64,000 nucleotides of DNA, from contig NZ_FOBX01000004.1 in assembly GCF_900109945.1 (NCBI RefSeq), positions 310,001 to 374,000 on the forward strand. Reading direction: 5' to 3'. The position numbers were made by a program, and so were the translations under genes. Below the pieces are notes generated by a model. The model made no database searches, was not told where the DNA came from, and saw nothing but the letters and a program-made list of their open reading frames with translations. Positions 1 to 9,120 of the stretch are shown one piece after another (within the stretch, counting starts at the first letter, position 1; each line of letters begins with the position of its first letter). This DNA is from Bradyrhizobium sp. OK095. GTDB lineage: Bacteria > Pseudomonadota > Alphaproteobacteria > Rhizobiales > Xanthobacteraceae.

Positions 1-417
1 CTGCCGTCAGTCGTATGGGATGTCGGAAATCCGGATCTCGCCGTGACGCTGGTCACGCTGTCGCTCGCAGGCTGGGTGCTGGTGTTCACCTCGACCTTCA
101 TCATCAATCACTTCGAGCTGTTCGGTTTGCACCAGGTGACCAACAATCTCGTCGGCAAGGAGGCCGCGCCACCGCGCTTCAAGACACCGCTGCTCTACAA
201 ATTCGTTCGTCATCCGATTTATCTCGGCTTCATCATCGCGTTCTGGGCGGCGCCGGTCATGACGGCAGGACATCTGTTGTTCGCGGCCGTGACCACGCTC
301 TACATCTTCGTCGGCATCGCGCTGGAGGAGCACGATCTCGTCGATCTCTTCGGCGACGAATACCGGCAGTACAAACAACGAGTGTCGATGCTTATTCCCT
401 GGCGTCGGTCAGTTTAG
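1..417 (+). CDS. MddA/NnrU-like membrane methyltransferase, C-terminal part
   Basis: The frame is open from the first base of the window, so the gene begins upstream and only its last 138 residues are present. The visible part has two or three hydrophobic segments, the motif FKTPLLYKFVRHPIYLGF and an acidic stretch (ALEEHDLVDLFGDEY) before a final YKQRVSMLIP. This is the C-terminal signature of isoprenylcysteine-methyltransferase-like membrane enzymes, in which RHPxYLG and EE/EY residues bind S-adenosylmethionine. FINHFELFGL and MTAGHLLFA resemble MddA, the methanethiol S-methyltransferase that makes dimethyl sulfide. The family call is firm; the methanethiol substrate is inferred from motif similarity. 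Confidence 0.75.
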   Translation: MPSVVWDVGNPDLAVTLVTLSLAGWVLVFTSTFIINHFELFGLHQVTNNLVGKEAAPPRFKTPLLYKFVRHPIYLGFIIAFWAAPVMTAGHLLFAAVTTLYIFVGIALEEHDLVDLFGDEYRQYKQRVSMLIPWRRSV

Positions 418-540
418 TTCGTGCGTCTTGCTGTCGCGTCCGCCGAAAGGAGGACGCGCGGCGGAACCTGGACGCGTAACTGATCTTGCCGGACTTCAGC
501 CATCAACATTCCTCGGGGTAGAGTCCCCCTCACCCCGACG

Positions 541-596
541 CCTCTCCCCGCATCCGCGTTTGCCGAGTTATCGGCGAACACAGGAGCGGGGAGAGG
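541..596. repeat. Intergenic palindrome with 11-bp arms
   Basis: Arms CCTCTCCCCGC (541-551) and GCGGGGAGAGG (586-596) are perfect inverted repeats. The loop holds a second hairpin, GCCGA/TCGGC. The element resembles degenerate ends of the larger repeat at 1061-1202 and lies 32 bases before the next start codon. It could be a processing site or terminator for the upstream gene. The rest of 418-627 shows nothing else. Confidence 0.5.
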
Positions 597-627
597 AATT
601 TCAACCTTCATCAACGGAGACGACCAA

Positions 628-1050
628 ATGAAACATGTCGGACACTGCTTCTGTGGCGCTGTCACGATCGAGGTTACGGGCGAGCCGGCGGCGATGGGCT
701 ATTGCCATTGCCGCTCCTGCCGCTCCTGGTCGGGCGGACCGGTGAACGCCTTCAGCCTGTGGAAGCCCGAAGCCGTGCGCATCACCGAGGGCGCGCAGAA
801 CGTCGAGACCTTCGCCAAGACGCCGCTCAGCCAGCGCAAATATTGCAAGAAGTGCGGCGGTCATCTCATGACCAACCATCCGCCGCTCGATCTGATCGAC
901 GTCTTCACCGCCACCATTCCCACGCTCGCATTCACGCCCGGCGTCCACGTCAATTATTCCGAGACGGTGCTGCCGATGCGCGATGGCCTGCCCAAGCTGA
1001 AGGATTTCCCCGCCGAGTTCGGCGGCAGCGGCGAGATGATGCAGGAGTAG
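628..1050 (+). CDS. GFA/CENP-V fold zinc protein
   Basis: A 140-aa protein of the GFA family, named for glutathione-dependent formaldehyde-activating enzyme. Zinc-binding cysteines are visible: C8xC-type residues in HCFCGAV, CHCRSC around residues 31-36, and CKKCGG around residues 74-78. Length is normal for the family. The ATG follows CGGAGACGACCAA, which gives a GGAG ribosome site at normal spacing. Most family members have no proven substrate, so the formaldehyde role should not be assumed. It stands alone between two palindromic intergenic elements. Confidence 0.8.
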   Translation: MKHVGHCFCGAVTIEVTGEPAAMGYCHCRSCRSWSGGPVNAFSLWKPEAVRITEGAQNVETFAKTPLSQRKYCKKCGGHLMTNHPPLDLIDVFTATIPTLAFTPGVHVNYSETVLPMRDGLPKLKDFPAEFGGSGEMMQE

Positions 1051-1060
1051 GGTGTTTTTC

Positions 1061-1202
1061 CTTCTCCCCTTGCGGGAGAATGTGGCGCGAAGCGCCGGAT
1101 AAGGGGTTCTCTCCACTCGCCAAACTGCACGCGAAGATAGATACCCCTCACCCGGCTTCGACGCTTCGCATCGAATCCACCCTCTCCCGCAAGGGGAGAG
1201 GG
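1061..1202. repeat. Dispersed Bradyrhizobium-type palindromic element, copy 1
   Basis: About 140 bases, bounded by two short hairpins (TTCTCCCcttgcGGGAGAA and CCTCTCCCgcaagGGGAGAGG) that can also pair with each other. The interior carries GGCGCGAAGCGCC and CCCCTCACCCGG. Two close relatives occur at 20101-20239 (inverted) and 39547-39695. All three lie between convergent genes, which suits a bidirectional terminator or REP-like element. Confidence 0.75.
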
Positions 1203-1222
1203 TGCGCCGTCGATGTGGCGCG

Positions 1223-2782
1223 CTACCTCATCCCCGCGCGCCGAAAACCTTCCAGATAATGCTCGCGATCCTCGGCCCGCAGCATCGGCAGCTCGCGGGT
1301 GAGCCAGGCGAGCGAGAGGCCGGGCTGGGTGCGGTGCAGGCCTTGCAGGGCGGACATCGCGAGTTGAGCATCACCCAGCATGCCGGCGGCAGCGGTCAGC
1401 ACGCGATGGGCGCCGACGAAATCGGCGCGTTGCCGCATCGATTCCCGCGCCAGCTGGATCGAGGCCTCGTAATTGCGGCCGATGAACTGGGCATAGGCCG
1501 CCACGCCGCAATAGATCGCCGCGAGCGGATCGCGGGGGCTCAGCCGCAGCGCACGGCGCGCGGCGGCATCGCCGTCCTGCCATCTGCCTGCGTAGCACAG
1601 CGTCACGCCGTAAAAGGCGTGCGCCATCGCAAAATTCGGATTGAGCCTCAAGGTCAGCTCGAACTCCGCCAGCGAGTCGTCGAAGCGGCGGCGAAAGAGA
1701 TAAGTATAGGCGAGGCCGTGATGGGCCCAGGCGTCCTCGCTATCGGCCTCCACCGCCGCAAGTGCCGCGCGTTCGGCGACCGGCACGGTCGCAGCCATGT
1801 CGGCCCAGCCCATATGTGCACCGAAAATATGACTGGTCGCGAGCAGGCCGAGCGCCTTGCCATAGGTGGGGTCGATCGTCGTCGCCTGTTCCAGTAGCCC
1901 TTGCGCGGCGGCGTTGTCCTCGCGCGTGATGCGCCAGTAATGCGACAGCGCGCGCATCACGAGGTCCCAGGCGTCGAGGCTGCCCGGCGGCTTCTGCTGG
2001 GCGCGAAAGCTCTCGGCGGCGTAGAGCTGCGGCTCGATCGCGGCGACGATCGCTTCCGTGATCTCGTCCTGCACGGCAAAGATGTCGGCAAGCTCGCGGT
2101 CGTAGCGCTCGGCCCAGAGATGGCTGCCGGTCGAGACGTCGTTGAGCTGCGCCGAGATGCGAACGCGATCCCCGCTCCGCCGCACGCTGCCTTCGAGCAC
2201 GTAGCGTACGCCGAGCTCGCGCGCGACCTCGTGGATGTGCACCGCGCGGCCCTTGTAGACGAAGGAGGAGTTGCGCGCGACGACGAAGAACCAGCGCAGC
2301 TTCGACAGCGCGGTGATGATGTCCTCGCTGATGCCGTCGGAGAAATAATCCTGCTCGCGGTCGCCGCTCATATTGGTGAAGGGCAGCACGGCGATCGCGG
2401 GCCGGTCGGGCAGCGCGAGCATCGTCTGCGTCGCCTGCGCGCCGCGGCTTGGATCGGGCGCGATCGCGGCGAGCTTGGTCTCGACATCGCCGACGAAGCG
2501 AAAGCCCTTGCGCGCGATGGTGCGGATCAGCGCCTGGTTCGCGCCATTGTCGCCGATCGCCTTGCGCGCCGCGTTGATCCGACTGGTCAGGGTGGATTCG
2601 GAGACGCTGCGCCCGTGCCAGATCTTGTCGATCAGCTCGTCCTTGCTGACCACCCGGTCGCGGTTTTCCATGAGATGGACGACGAGGTCGAACACCTGCG
2701 GTTCCACGGAAACCGGAACCTGCTCGCGGCTGAGCTCGCGCCGGTCGGTGTCGAGAAGGTGATCCCGGAACAGAAACTGCAC
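1223..2782 (-). CDS. Winged-helix regulator with TolB-like and TPR regions
   Basis: A 519-aa protein. Residues 1-100 form an OmpR/CadC-type winged helix (EPQVFDLVVHLMENRDRVVSKDEL, ending in RTIARKGFRFVGDV) with no receiver domain before it. Residues about 125-260 match the segment common in these soluble CadC/adenylate-cyclase-like regulators (IAVLPFTNMSGDREQDYFSDGISEDIITALSKL). The C-terminal half is helical with TPR-like repeats (AWAHHGLAYTYLFRRRFDDSLAEFELTLRLNPN). No membrane segment is evident, unlike CadC itself, so it is probably a cytosolic DNA-binding protein that senses a partner through the TPRs. Target genes cannot be named. Such proteins are numerous in Bradyrhizobium. Confidence 0.8.
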   Translation of the reverse strand: MQFLFRDHLLDTDRRELSREQVPVSVEPQVFDLVVHLMENRDRVVSKDELIDKIWHGRSVSESTLTSRINAARKAIGDNGANQALIRTIARKGFRFVGDVETKLAAIAPDPSRGAQATQTMLALPDRPAIAVLPFTNMSGDREQDYFSDGISEDIITALSKLRWFFVVARNSSFVYKGRAVHIHEVARELGVRYVLEGSVRRSGDRVRISAQLNDVSTGSHLWAERYDRELADIFAVQDEITEAIVAAIEPQLYAAESFRAQQKPPGSLDAWDLVMRALSHYWRITREDNAAAQGLLEQATTIDPTYGKALGLLATSHIFGAHMGWADMAATVPVAERAALAAVEADSEDAWAHHGLAYTYLFRRRFDDSLAEFELTLRLNPNFAMAHAFYGVTLCYAGRWQDGDAAARRALRLSPRDPLAAIYCGVAAYAQFIGRNYEASIQLARESMRQRADFVGAHRVLTAAAGMLGDAQLAMSALQGLHRTQPGLSLAWLTRELPMLRAEDREHYLEGFRRAGMR

Positions 2783-2974
2783 GTCGAAAACTCAGACCTC
2801 ACGGCGACATCGGGCAATGATGAAATCGAAAATGGATTTCGCCTCGAAGTCTGTGAGTACGCCGATCGGTCGACCCGGTTCACCACGATCGCGTGATGGC
2901 AGGCATGCTGTTTTCGAGGGGGAATGCAACCTCGACGAGAATGTGGCGATTTAAGTCAGAATGCCGCGGCCCTT

Positions 2975-3012
2975 GTCATTCCGGGCTCGCGCTTCGCACG
3001 CCCCGGAATGAC
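2975..3012. repeat. Small palindromic repeat with 10-bp arms
   Basis: GTCATTCCGG (2975-2984) pairs with CCGGAATGAC (3003-3012) around a GC-rich loop. It is a typical dispersed rhizobial hairpin. It sits in the 317-base gap 2783-3099, which otherwise shows only the likely promoter region of the divergent regulator and lyase genes. Confidence 0.5.
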
Positions 3013-3099
3013 GGGAGTAGCGGGCTTTGTCCATTGCCGAACACGGTCGCCTGCGTAAGCTACGCCCCACACAAGAACACCAACCATAAAGAAACGCCC

Positions 3100-4461
3100 A
3101 TGCCCGCTTTTCACGCCTCGACCACCGTGATCGACTCCATGCTGTTCCGCGATGCCTTCGGCACACCCGAGATGCGCGAGGTGTTTTCCGACGTCGGACT
3201 GGTCGGCCGTTATGCGGAGGTCGAGGTGGCACTGGCCAAGGCGGAGGCGACATGCGGCGTGATCCCGCGCGAGGCCGCCGACCAGATCGCGGCGCGGACC
3301 AATGCCGCGGCGTTCGATTTCGATCTGTTGCGGCAGGAGACCGACATCGTCGGCTATCCGATCCTGCCGCTTGTGCATCAGATGGTGAAGCAATGCGGCG
3401 AGGCCGGCCGCTACGTGCATTGGGGTGCGACCACGCAGGACATCATGGACACTGCCGTGGTGCTGCAATTGCGCGCCGCGCTCGAGATCGTCGCGCGCGA
3501 CATCGCCGACTTGCGAAAAATTCTCGCAGACCTCTCCAAGCGCCATCGCGACACGCCGATGGCGGGGCGTACCCATCTTCAGCAGGCGCTGCCGGTCACC
3601 TTTGGCTACAAGACCGCGATCTGGCTCGCGATGTTCGACCGCCACGCCGAGCGTCTCGCGCAATTGAAGCCGCGCGTCCTGGTCGGGCAGTTCGCGGGCG
3701 CGGCCGGCACGCTGGCCTCGCTCGGCGACAAGGGCTTCGAGGTGCAGGAGGCGCTCTGCGCCGAGCTGAAGCTCGGCGTTCCCGCCTCGACCTGGCACGT
3801 CGCGCGCGACGGCTTCGCTGAAGCGGTAAACTTTCTTGCGCTCGTCACCGGTTCGCTCGGCAAGATCGCGCTCGACATCATGATCATGGCCTCGACCGAG
3901 TTCGCCGAGGTCTACGAGCCCTTCGTCAAGGGCCGCGGCGCCTCGTCGACCATGCCGCAGAAGCGCAACCCGATCTCCTCGGAACTGATGCTCGCGGCCT
4001 CAAAGGCGGTGCGTCAGCACGCCGGGCTGATGCTGGATGCCATGGTGCAGGATTTCGAGCGCGCCACCGGGCCCTGGCACGCCGAATGGATGGCAATCCC
4101 GGAAAGTTTCGTGCTGACTGCCGGCGCACTGCACCAGGCCAAGTTCGCGCTCGCGGGTCTCATCGTGGACGAGGCGAAGATGAACGACAATCTCGCCCTC
4201 AGCCGCGGCCTGATCGTGGCCGAAGCGGTCATGATGGGGCTGGCGCCGCAGATCGGGCGGCAGGAGGCGCATGATGTGGTCTATGACGCCTGCCGCCAGG
4301 CCAATGACAAGGGGATCAGCCTTGCCGATGCACTGTCCGCCGATCCCAGGGTATCCAGCCGCATCGACCGCGCCACAATCGAGGCGCTCACCTCACCGAA
4401 AAATTACCTCGGCCTTGCTCCCGCCATGGTCGACCGGGTGCTGAAATCGGCAACGCGTTGA
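3100..4461 (+). CDS. Fumarase/aspartase-superfamily lyase, PcaB/PurB-like
   Basis: A 453-aa class-II fumarase/aspartase-superfamily enzyme that catalyses anti elimination or cycloisomerisation on carboxylate substrates. The superfamily signature GASSTMPQKRNP lies near residue 285, with the second conserved region HWGATTQDIMDTA near residue 107 and AGRTHLQQALPVTFG near 150. The motif set and the C-terminal adenylosuccinate-lyase-C-like domain best fit 3-carboxy-cis,cis-muconate cycloisomerase-like proteins or adenylosuccinate-lyase paralogues. The frame is open upstream, but the segment before the ATG at 3100 is low-quality intergenic sequence with a repeat, so that ATG is preferred. No other protocatechuate genes lie nearby, so the substrate is unknown. 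Confidence 0.8.
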   Translation: MPAFHASTTVIDSMLFRDAFGTPEMREVFSDVGLVGRYAEVEVALAKAEATCGVIPREAADQIAARTNAAAFDFDLLRQETDIVGYPILPLVHQMVKQCGEAGRYVHWGATTQDIMDTAVVLQLRAALEIVARDIADLRKILADLSKRHRDTPMAGRTHLQQALPVTFGYKTAIWLAMFDRHAERLAQLKPRVLVGQFAGAAGTLASLGDKGFEVQEALCAELKLGVPASTWHVARDGFAEAVNFLALVTGSLGKIALDIMIMASTEFAEVYEPFVKGRGASSTMPQKRNPISSELMLAASKAVRQHAGLMLDAMVQDFERATGPWHAEWMAIPESFVLTAGALHQAKFALAGLIVDEAKMNDNLALSRGLIVAEAVMMGLAPQIGRQEAHDVVYDACRQANDKGISLADALSADPRVSSRIDRATIEALTSPKNYLGLAPAMVDRVLKSATR

Positions 4462-4591
4462 AAACCAAGATGCCTGAAACTGCGTATCTTTCGTAAGCGC
4501 CAATCTTTCGCAGGGGCCAAGATGCTCGCATACTTGTGTCTCGCGATGCTAGACTTAGATTGAACGAGAGACTTTCGGCAGAGGACCCGGC

Positions 4592-5848
4592 ATGACCGAT
4601 CAACGCATCACCGCCACTCCCATCGATCCCGTGAAACTCGACCGGTTGGCCGAGGTGGCGGTGAAGGTGGGATTGGGCTTGCGGCCGGGACAGGATCTGC
4701 TCGTGACGGCGCCCGCGATCGCACTGCCGCTGGTACGCCGTATCGCCGCGCATGCCTACAAGGCCGGCGCCGGCATCGTGACGCCGATCCTCTCCGACGA
4801 GGAGATGACGCTGGCGCGCTACCGCCACGGCCACGATAGCAGTTTCGATCACGCCGCCAACTGGCTCTACGAGGGCATGGCGAAGGCGTTCTCGGACAAC
4901 ACCGCGCGGCTTGCCATCGTCGGTGACAATCCCATGCTGCTGTCGAACGAAGATCCGTCCAAGGTGGCGCGCGCCAGCAAGGCCAATTCCATGGCCTATC
5001 AGCCGGCGCTGGAGAAGATCGTCAATTTCGACATCAACTGGAACATCATCGCGTATCCCAGCCCGTCTTGGGCGAAGCAGGTCTTCCCGAACGATCCGGA
5101 AGACGTTGCCATCGGCAAGCTCGCGGACGCGATCTTCGCGGCGTCCCGCGTCGACCGCGACGACGCGATGGCCAATTGGGCGAGCCATAATGCGGTGCTG
5201 CGCGAGCGCACCAACTGGCTCAACGGCCAGCATTTCCGCGCGCTCCAGTACTCGGGACCGGGCACCGACCTTACCATCGGGCTTGCTGACGGCCACGAAT
5301 GGGAAGGCGGCGCCTCGGTCTCAAAGAACGGCATCAGCTGCAACGCCAATATCCCGACCGAAGAAGTCTTCACCACGCCGCATTGCCGGCGGGTCTACGG
5401 CCATGTCGTGAGCTCGAAGCCGCTGTCTTATCAGGGCACGCTGATCGACAACATCGCGGTGCGTTTCGAGGACGGTAGAATCGTCGATGCCAAGGCCTCG
5501 CGCGGCGCGGAGGTGCTGAACAAGGTGCTCGACACCGATGAGGGCGCGCGGCGCCTTGGCGAAGTGGCGCTGGTGCCGCATTCCTCGCCGATCTCGCAGA
5601 GCGGGTTGTTGTTCTACAACACGCTGTTCGACGAGAACGCGGCGTCTCACATTGCGCTCGGGCAGTGCTATTCGAAGTGCTTCGTCAACGGTGCGCAGCT
5701 CACGCCGCAGCAGATCGCGGCGCAAGGCGGCAACCAGAGCCTGATCCATATCGACTGGATGATCGGCTCGGCCGAGACCGACATCGACGGCATTCTGGCC
5801 GACGGCAGCAAGGTGCCGGTGTTCCGCAAGGGCGAGTGGGCGAAGTAA
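4592..5848 (+). CDS. M29-family metallo-aminopeptidase
   Basis: A 418-aa thermophilic-type (clan MQ, family M29) leucyl aminopeptidase that removes N-terminal residues from peptides and uses two metal ions. Expected ligand regions are present in order: NIPTEEVFTTPH (Glu), EVALVPHSS (Glu and His), NTLFDENAASHIALG (His) and LIHIDWMIGS (His and Asp). Length is normal and no signal peptide is seen, so it is cytosolic. The ATG lies 130 bases after the preceding lyase gene. They may share a transcript, but no functional link is evident. Confidence 0.85.
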   Translation: MTDQRITATPIDPVKLDRLAEVAVKVGLGLRPGQDLLVTAPAIALPLVRRIAAHAYKAGAGIVTPILSDEEMTLARYRHGHDSSFDHAANWLYEGMAKAFSDNTARLAIVGDNPMLLSNEDPSKVARASKANSMAYQPALEKIVNFDINWNIIAYPSPSWAKQVFPNDPEDVAIGKLADAIFAASRVDRDDAMANWASHNAVLRERTNWLNGQHFRALQYSGPGTDLTIGLADGHEWEGGASVSKNGISCNANIPTEEVFTTPHCRRVYGHVVSSKPLSYQGTLIDNIAVRFEDGRIVDAKASRGAEVLNKVLDTDEGARRLGEVALVPHSSPISQSGLLFYNTLFDENAASHIALGQCYSKCFVNGAQLTPQQIAAQGGNQSLIHIDWMIGSAETDIDGILADGSKVPVFRKGEWAK

Positions 5849-5869
5849 GGCGTTTTGCTTGCGGTCCAT

Positions 5870-5995
5870 CCTTCGAGACGCCCGCCGCTGGCGGGCTCCT
5901 CAGGATGAGGTCTCGTTTCGCGGCGAGATGTTAGACCCTCATGGTGAGGAGCGCCACCTTACGGCGCTCTAGCGGACGATGCTTCGCATCGCCGC
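5870..5995. repeat. Second type of dispersed intergenic repeat
   Basis: The gap between two convergent genes holds GC-rich nested hairpins: GCCCGCCGCTGGCGGGC, CCTCAGGATGAGG with CCCTCATGGTGAGG, and GCGATGCTTCGCATCGC. The CCATCCTTCGAGAC and CTCCTCAGGATGAGG text is typical of a widespread rhizobial intergenic repeat. It may terminate both flanking genes. Confidence 0.55.
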
Positions 5996-6039
5996 GAGAA
6001 CCATGAAGGCCGATCATATTCGTATCCTTAAAGCCTCTC

Positions 6040-6594
6040 TCACGCCGCCGCGTTGCGCAGCATCGGGTTGTTGTCGATGCTGAAGCGGTTGAACAGCGTC
6101 GTGAACGGGCTGCCGTCGGTGGCCCGGACGATGGCGTCGGAAGCAGCCACGGCGTCGTAGAGCGCACCGACCGGATCGTCCGGCTCGGGCAGGTCGAGTC
6201 TGCCACGGATTTCCTCGCGAGCCTCGTTGATGTCGTCCTCGTCGTCGAGTGTTGCCTCCAGCGCATCCGCCGCGCGCCGCATCTCCTGGAGATCGCCGCC
6301 GGCGGAGAATTTGAGGATGTCGAGCCAGTACGGGCGGGCAACGACGAGCTGGACGAACGCCTCGAAACTCTCCGCGATAATCCCGGCGCGGCCCTCCGAT
6401 GAGACGTAGAGCACATTCCGCGACGGCAGCAGCACGAAGGCGCCGCCGGAGCCGTCACTGCCGATCTGCCGGGGGCTGTCGAGGCCGTCGATGGTGAACC
6501 AGGGTTCCTCGTCGGCTGCGAAGGTGACATCGAGGCTGCCGAGCCAGGCGACGATCTCGCCTTGGGCTGTCAGAACCTCCGGGGTGAGGGGCAT
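6040..6594 (-). CDS. Conserved hypothetical acidic protein
   Basis: A 184-aa cytosolic acidic protein that I do not recognise. It contains GAFVLLPSRNVLYVSSEGRAGI, a strand-rich segment followed by a helical FEAFVQLVVARPYWLDILKF; this arrangement loosely recalls SUKH/SMI1-type immunity folds, but no diagnostic motif is present. The C-terminal half is helical and charged (DDEDDINEAREEIRGRL). An in-frame ATG at 6618 would add eight residues; the ATG at 6594 (MPLTPEV) is preferred because it starts the ordered part. Neighbours give no functional hint. Confidence 0.6.
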   Translation of the reverse strand: MPLTPEVLTAQGEIVAWLGSLDVTFAADEEPWFTIDGLDSPRQIGSDGSGGAFVLLPSRNVLYVSSEGRAGIIAESFEAFVQLVVARPYWLDILKFSAGGDLQEMRRAADALEATLDDEDDINEAREEIRGRLDLPEPDDPVGALYDAVAASDAIVRATDGSPFTTLFNRFSIDNNPMLRNAAA

Positions 6595-6831
6595 CGGTCG
6601 GGCTCCTTCAATGATCAATTCCGCGCAATTTGTCGCACCCCGGGAAAGAGGGGTTCATGTGCGCGAATTCGCAGGGAAATCGTGACGTTAACCGCTTCGC
6701 ACTTGCAACTTGCGGCTGATTGTCGGCGCCTGCGTAAGAAAGAATTAAAAACCGGCTACTAGCGTTCCAACATCTTTCGAAACAATCCGGGCCAAGACCC
6801 GGCCAGTCATATTATATCCCTGGGGAAGTAG

Positions 6832-7287
6832 ATGTCGCGCGCATTGATTGAAATCGGTAGTTGTAACGTGGACCTCGAGCTGCGGCCGATCGAGCCGTCC
6901 TGGATCATCGAGGGCAACCCGGTGTCGCGCTCGCACATCCTGTCCACCAGCTCCGACGGCACCGCCTCTACCATCATCTGGCACTGCACCGAAGGCCGTT
7001 TCAACTGGTACTACGACATCGACGAGACGATCATGATCATGGAAGGATCGATCGTGCTCGAAAGCGACGGCATGAAGCCGAAGCGCTACGGCCCCGGCGA
7101 TGTCATCTTCTTCCGCGACGGCGCGCATGCCAAATGGCATGTCGAAGGCCACGTCAAGAAGATCGCCTTCTGCCGCAAGACCAATCCCGTGATGATCGGT
7201 TTCCTGATCCGCGTCGTCAACAAGTTCAAGCGGATGTTCGTCCCCGCCGGCGAGCGCCGTCCGGCCTCGCTGTTGGGCGCCGGCTAG
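6832..7287 (+). CDS. Cupin-domain protein (DUF861-like)
   Basis: A 151-aa single-cupin protein. The core runs from about residue 40 to 115: WHCTEGRFNWYYDIDETIMIMEG, then YGPGDVIFFRDGAHAKWHVEGHVKKIAF. This resembles the EutQ/ureidoglycine-aminohydrolase-type cupin with the DExxxILEG-like first motif. Substrate is unknown. The ATG is preceded by CTGGGGAAGTAG, a usable ribosome site. The C-terminus (about 30 residues, basic) is specific to this subgroup. It is followed by a strong bidirectional terminator. Confidence 0.7.
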   Translation: MSRALIEIGSCNVDLELRPIEPSWIIEGNPVSRSHILSTSSDGTASTIIWHCTEGRFNWYYDIDETIMIMEGSIVLESDGMKPKRYGPGDVIFFRDGAHAKWHVEGHVKKIAFCRKTNPVMIGFLIRVVNKFKRMFVPAGERRPASLLGAG

Positions 7288-7327
7288 TCATTTCCAGGTT
7301 TCAAGGACGCTTCCCAGCGGCCACGAC

Positions 7328-7363
7328 GAAGAGGGGTCGGGATTAACATCCCGGCCCCTCTTC
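7328..7363. terminator. Bidirectional intrinsic terminator
   Basis: A near-perfect 15-bp stem, GAAGAGGGGTCGGGA pairing with TCCCGGCCCCTCTTC, closes a short AT loop. It lies exactly between the convergent cupin gene and amidohydrolase gene, so it can stop transcription from both sides. Confidence 0.75.
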
Positions 7364-7366
7364 TTG

Positions 7367-8419
7367 TCAGGACGGCAGATCGAGCCGGTAGAATTCGGTC
7401 GCGGTCTGCGAGAACAGCGCCGTCTTCTCGGTCTCGCTCAGGGGTGCCGCGATGCGTTTGAAGGCGTTGAAGATCACCTGGTAGCTGCACTGCCCTTTGT
7501 CCGGCGGAAAATTGCTCTCGAACATCGCGCGTTTGGGCCCGAACGCTTCGATGCAGGTCTCGACATAGGGCCGCCACGCCGCGGCAAGCTCCTCGGAGGA
7601 CGGTGGCGTCTCGCGCAGGTGGAAGTCGTAGCCGAGCAGGCACATCGCGAGGCCGCCGAGCTTCACCACCACGTTCTCGCACTTCGCGATCTCCTGGATC
7701 GAGGCGCGCCATTGCGGAAACACCTCCTCGCGTCGTCCGGCAAAGCGGCCAACGCCGGCCGGGCCGCCGCAATGGTCGAGCACGATTTTGGTGTCGGGGA
7801 AGGCGCGCGCGAGCTCGGCCAGCTCGCCGATCTGCGGATGGAATAACCAGGCATCGAAGCTGAGGTTCAGCGGCGCGAGGCAGGCAAAGCCCTTGCGGAA
7901 TGCCGGATCCTGCAACAGCCCCTTCGGCCGGTTCGCATACATGCCGGCGACGGCGGGGTCCTGGTCCCAGGCCGAAGAATGCCGGATGCCGCGGAAGCGG
8001 CCGTTGCCCGCCGCGATCTCGGCTTCAAGCACTGGTTTCGCCGCATCGCCCAGCAGCAGATTGGCGTGGCTGATGATGCCGGCGCAGATCGCGGTCTTGC
8101 CGTAACCGCCGCTCGCGCTCATCGCGGCAACGCCGTTGGCGAACTCGACTTCGCCGACGGGCCGGAACGCCTCGGGCCCGTGCGCGCGATACATCGAGCG
8201 GCAGTCGACATAGACAGTGGCGATGATGTTGTGGCCGCTGGCGATATCGGCGGCCATCTCCTCGATCAGATAGCGGTGTCCGCGATTCCAGAGATGGTGA
8301 TGGGGATCGACGATCGGCCGCGCCGGGTCGATGATCTCCTCCTGATATTGCGCGAGCCAGTCCTCGCGCGGCTCGACGAATAGCCCGCTCGTGTTGGCAG
8401 GCAGACCGCTTGCAGCCAT
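7367..8419 (-). CDS. TIM-barrel amidohydrolase (amidohydrolase_2 / COG3618)
   Basis: A 350-aa metal-dependent hydrolase related to lactonase and decarboxylase members of the amidohydrolase-2 family. Metal motif PIVDPHHHLWNRG occurs near residue 37, an Arg/His region GRFRGIRHSSAWD near 140, IVLDHCGG near 215, and the terminal strand MFESNFPPDKG near 300, with Asp after Pro-Pro. These are the expected positions of the catalytic His and Asp. It is cytosolic. Substrate is probably a lactone or carboxylate but cannot be named. A second family member lies at 60002-60877. Confidence 0.8.
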   Translation of the reverse strand: MAASGLPANTSGLFVEPREDWLAQYQEEIIDPARPIVDPHHHLWNRGHRYLIEEMAADIASGHNIIATVYVDCRSMYRAHGPEAFRPVGEVEFANGVAAMSASGGYGKTAICAGIISHANLLLGDAAKPVLEAEIAAGNGRFRGIRHSSAWDQDPAVAGMYANRPKGLLQDPAFRKGFACLAPLNLSFDAWLFHPQIGELAELARAFPDTKIVLDHCGGPAGVGRFAGRREEVFPQWRASIQEIAKCENVVVKLGGLAMCLLGYDFHLRETPPSSEELAAAWRPYVETCIEAFGPKRAMFESNFPPDKGQCSYQVIFNAFKRIAAPLSETEKTALFSQTATEFYRLDLPS

Positions 8420-8533
8420 CGGCGTTCGCTCCCTCTATGTTTTTTTGTGGCGGGAGCCTAGCACCTCAGTTCCTCAGGCAGCAGCGCGCATGACGCAACC
8501 GCGCCCGTCATCGCGAGCACAGCGGTGCTGTCG

Positions 8534-9055
8534 TCAGCCCTTCCGTCGCTTTGCCCTCACGTCGACCACCAGCCGCCAATCAACTGCGGCGGCTGGCTTG
8601 ACCTCGCCGAGCCAGTGGAAGGAATTCTCGCGGATCTCCGTAAAACTCCAGCGCGTTAGCTCACCAGCTTCGGTCGTGCCTTCCTGCATGATGTCCTCGC
8701 CGCGCGCGCGGCCGATCTGCTGACGGAATACGCAGCGACCGGGATCGAACCAGGAAATCCGCCACGCGGACATGGAGGGGTCATAGACCCGCAGCGTCGT
8801 GCCGTACCAATTGCCGGCGATCGGAAAGGCCGGGGCGCCAACAGGGCGGGGGACGATCCAGACGTCCTGGACGGCGCGTCCCTCCAGCACCCAGCCGAAA
8901 TGGATCTCGCCGGGCGCGATGTGTTTCGTTCCGTCGGGGCTGTGCGCGGTGATCTCGGCGTCCCAGTCACCGACGAAGCGGCCGTAGAGCTGAAGCGCCG
9001 CCGCGTGCTCGGGGTTCGGTCCATCCGCGTGCAACAATCTCGCAAAGTCGGTCAT
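8534..9055 (-). CDS. DUF1579-like protein, lipocalin-type fold likely
   Basis: A 173-aa protein of unknown function. The text FVGDWDAEITAHSPDG, GEIHFGWVLEGRAVQDVW, NWYGTTLRVYDPSMSAWRISWFDP and an alternating-strand C-terminal half resemble DUF1579-type beta-barrel proteins, which are lipocalin-like. No signal peptide is seen. The 114-base gap to the amidohydrolase upstream gene contains no clear feature. No reaction can be assigned. Confidence 0.65.
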   Translation of the reverse strand: MTDFARLLHADGPNPEHAAALQLYGRFVGDWDAEITAHSPDGTKHIAPGEIHFGWVLEGRAVQDVWIVPRPVGAPAFPIAGNWYGTTLRVYDPSMSAWRISWFDPGRCVFRQQIGRARGEDIMQEGTTEAGELTRWSFTEIRENSFHWLGEVKPAAAVDWRLVVDVRAKRRKG

Positions 9056-9120
9056 GGCGGTCTCCTATTGCGAGGAGATCAGCACGACTGGCGCGCAGCC
9101 GACTTGGAGAAAATTGCGCG

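Noticed and set aside
5870..5995. Possible structured RNA gene
   Set aside because: Hairpins match common dispersed intergenic repeats and lie between two convergent gene ends.
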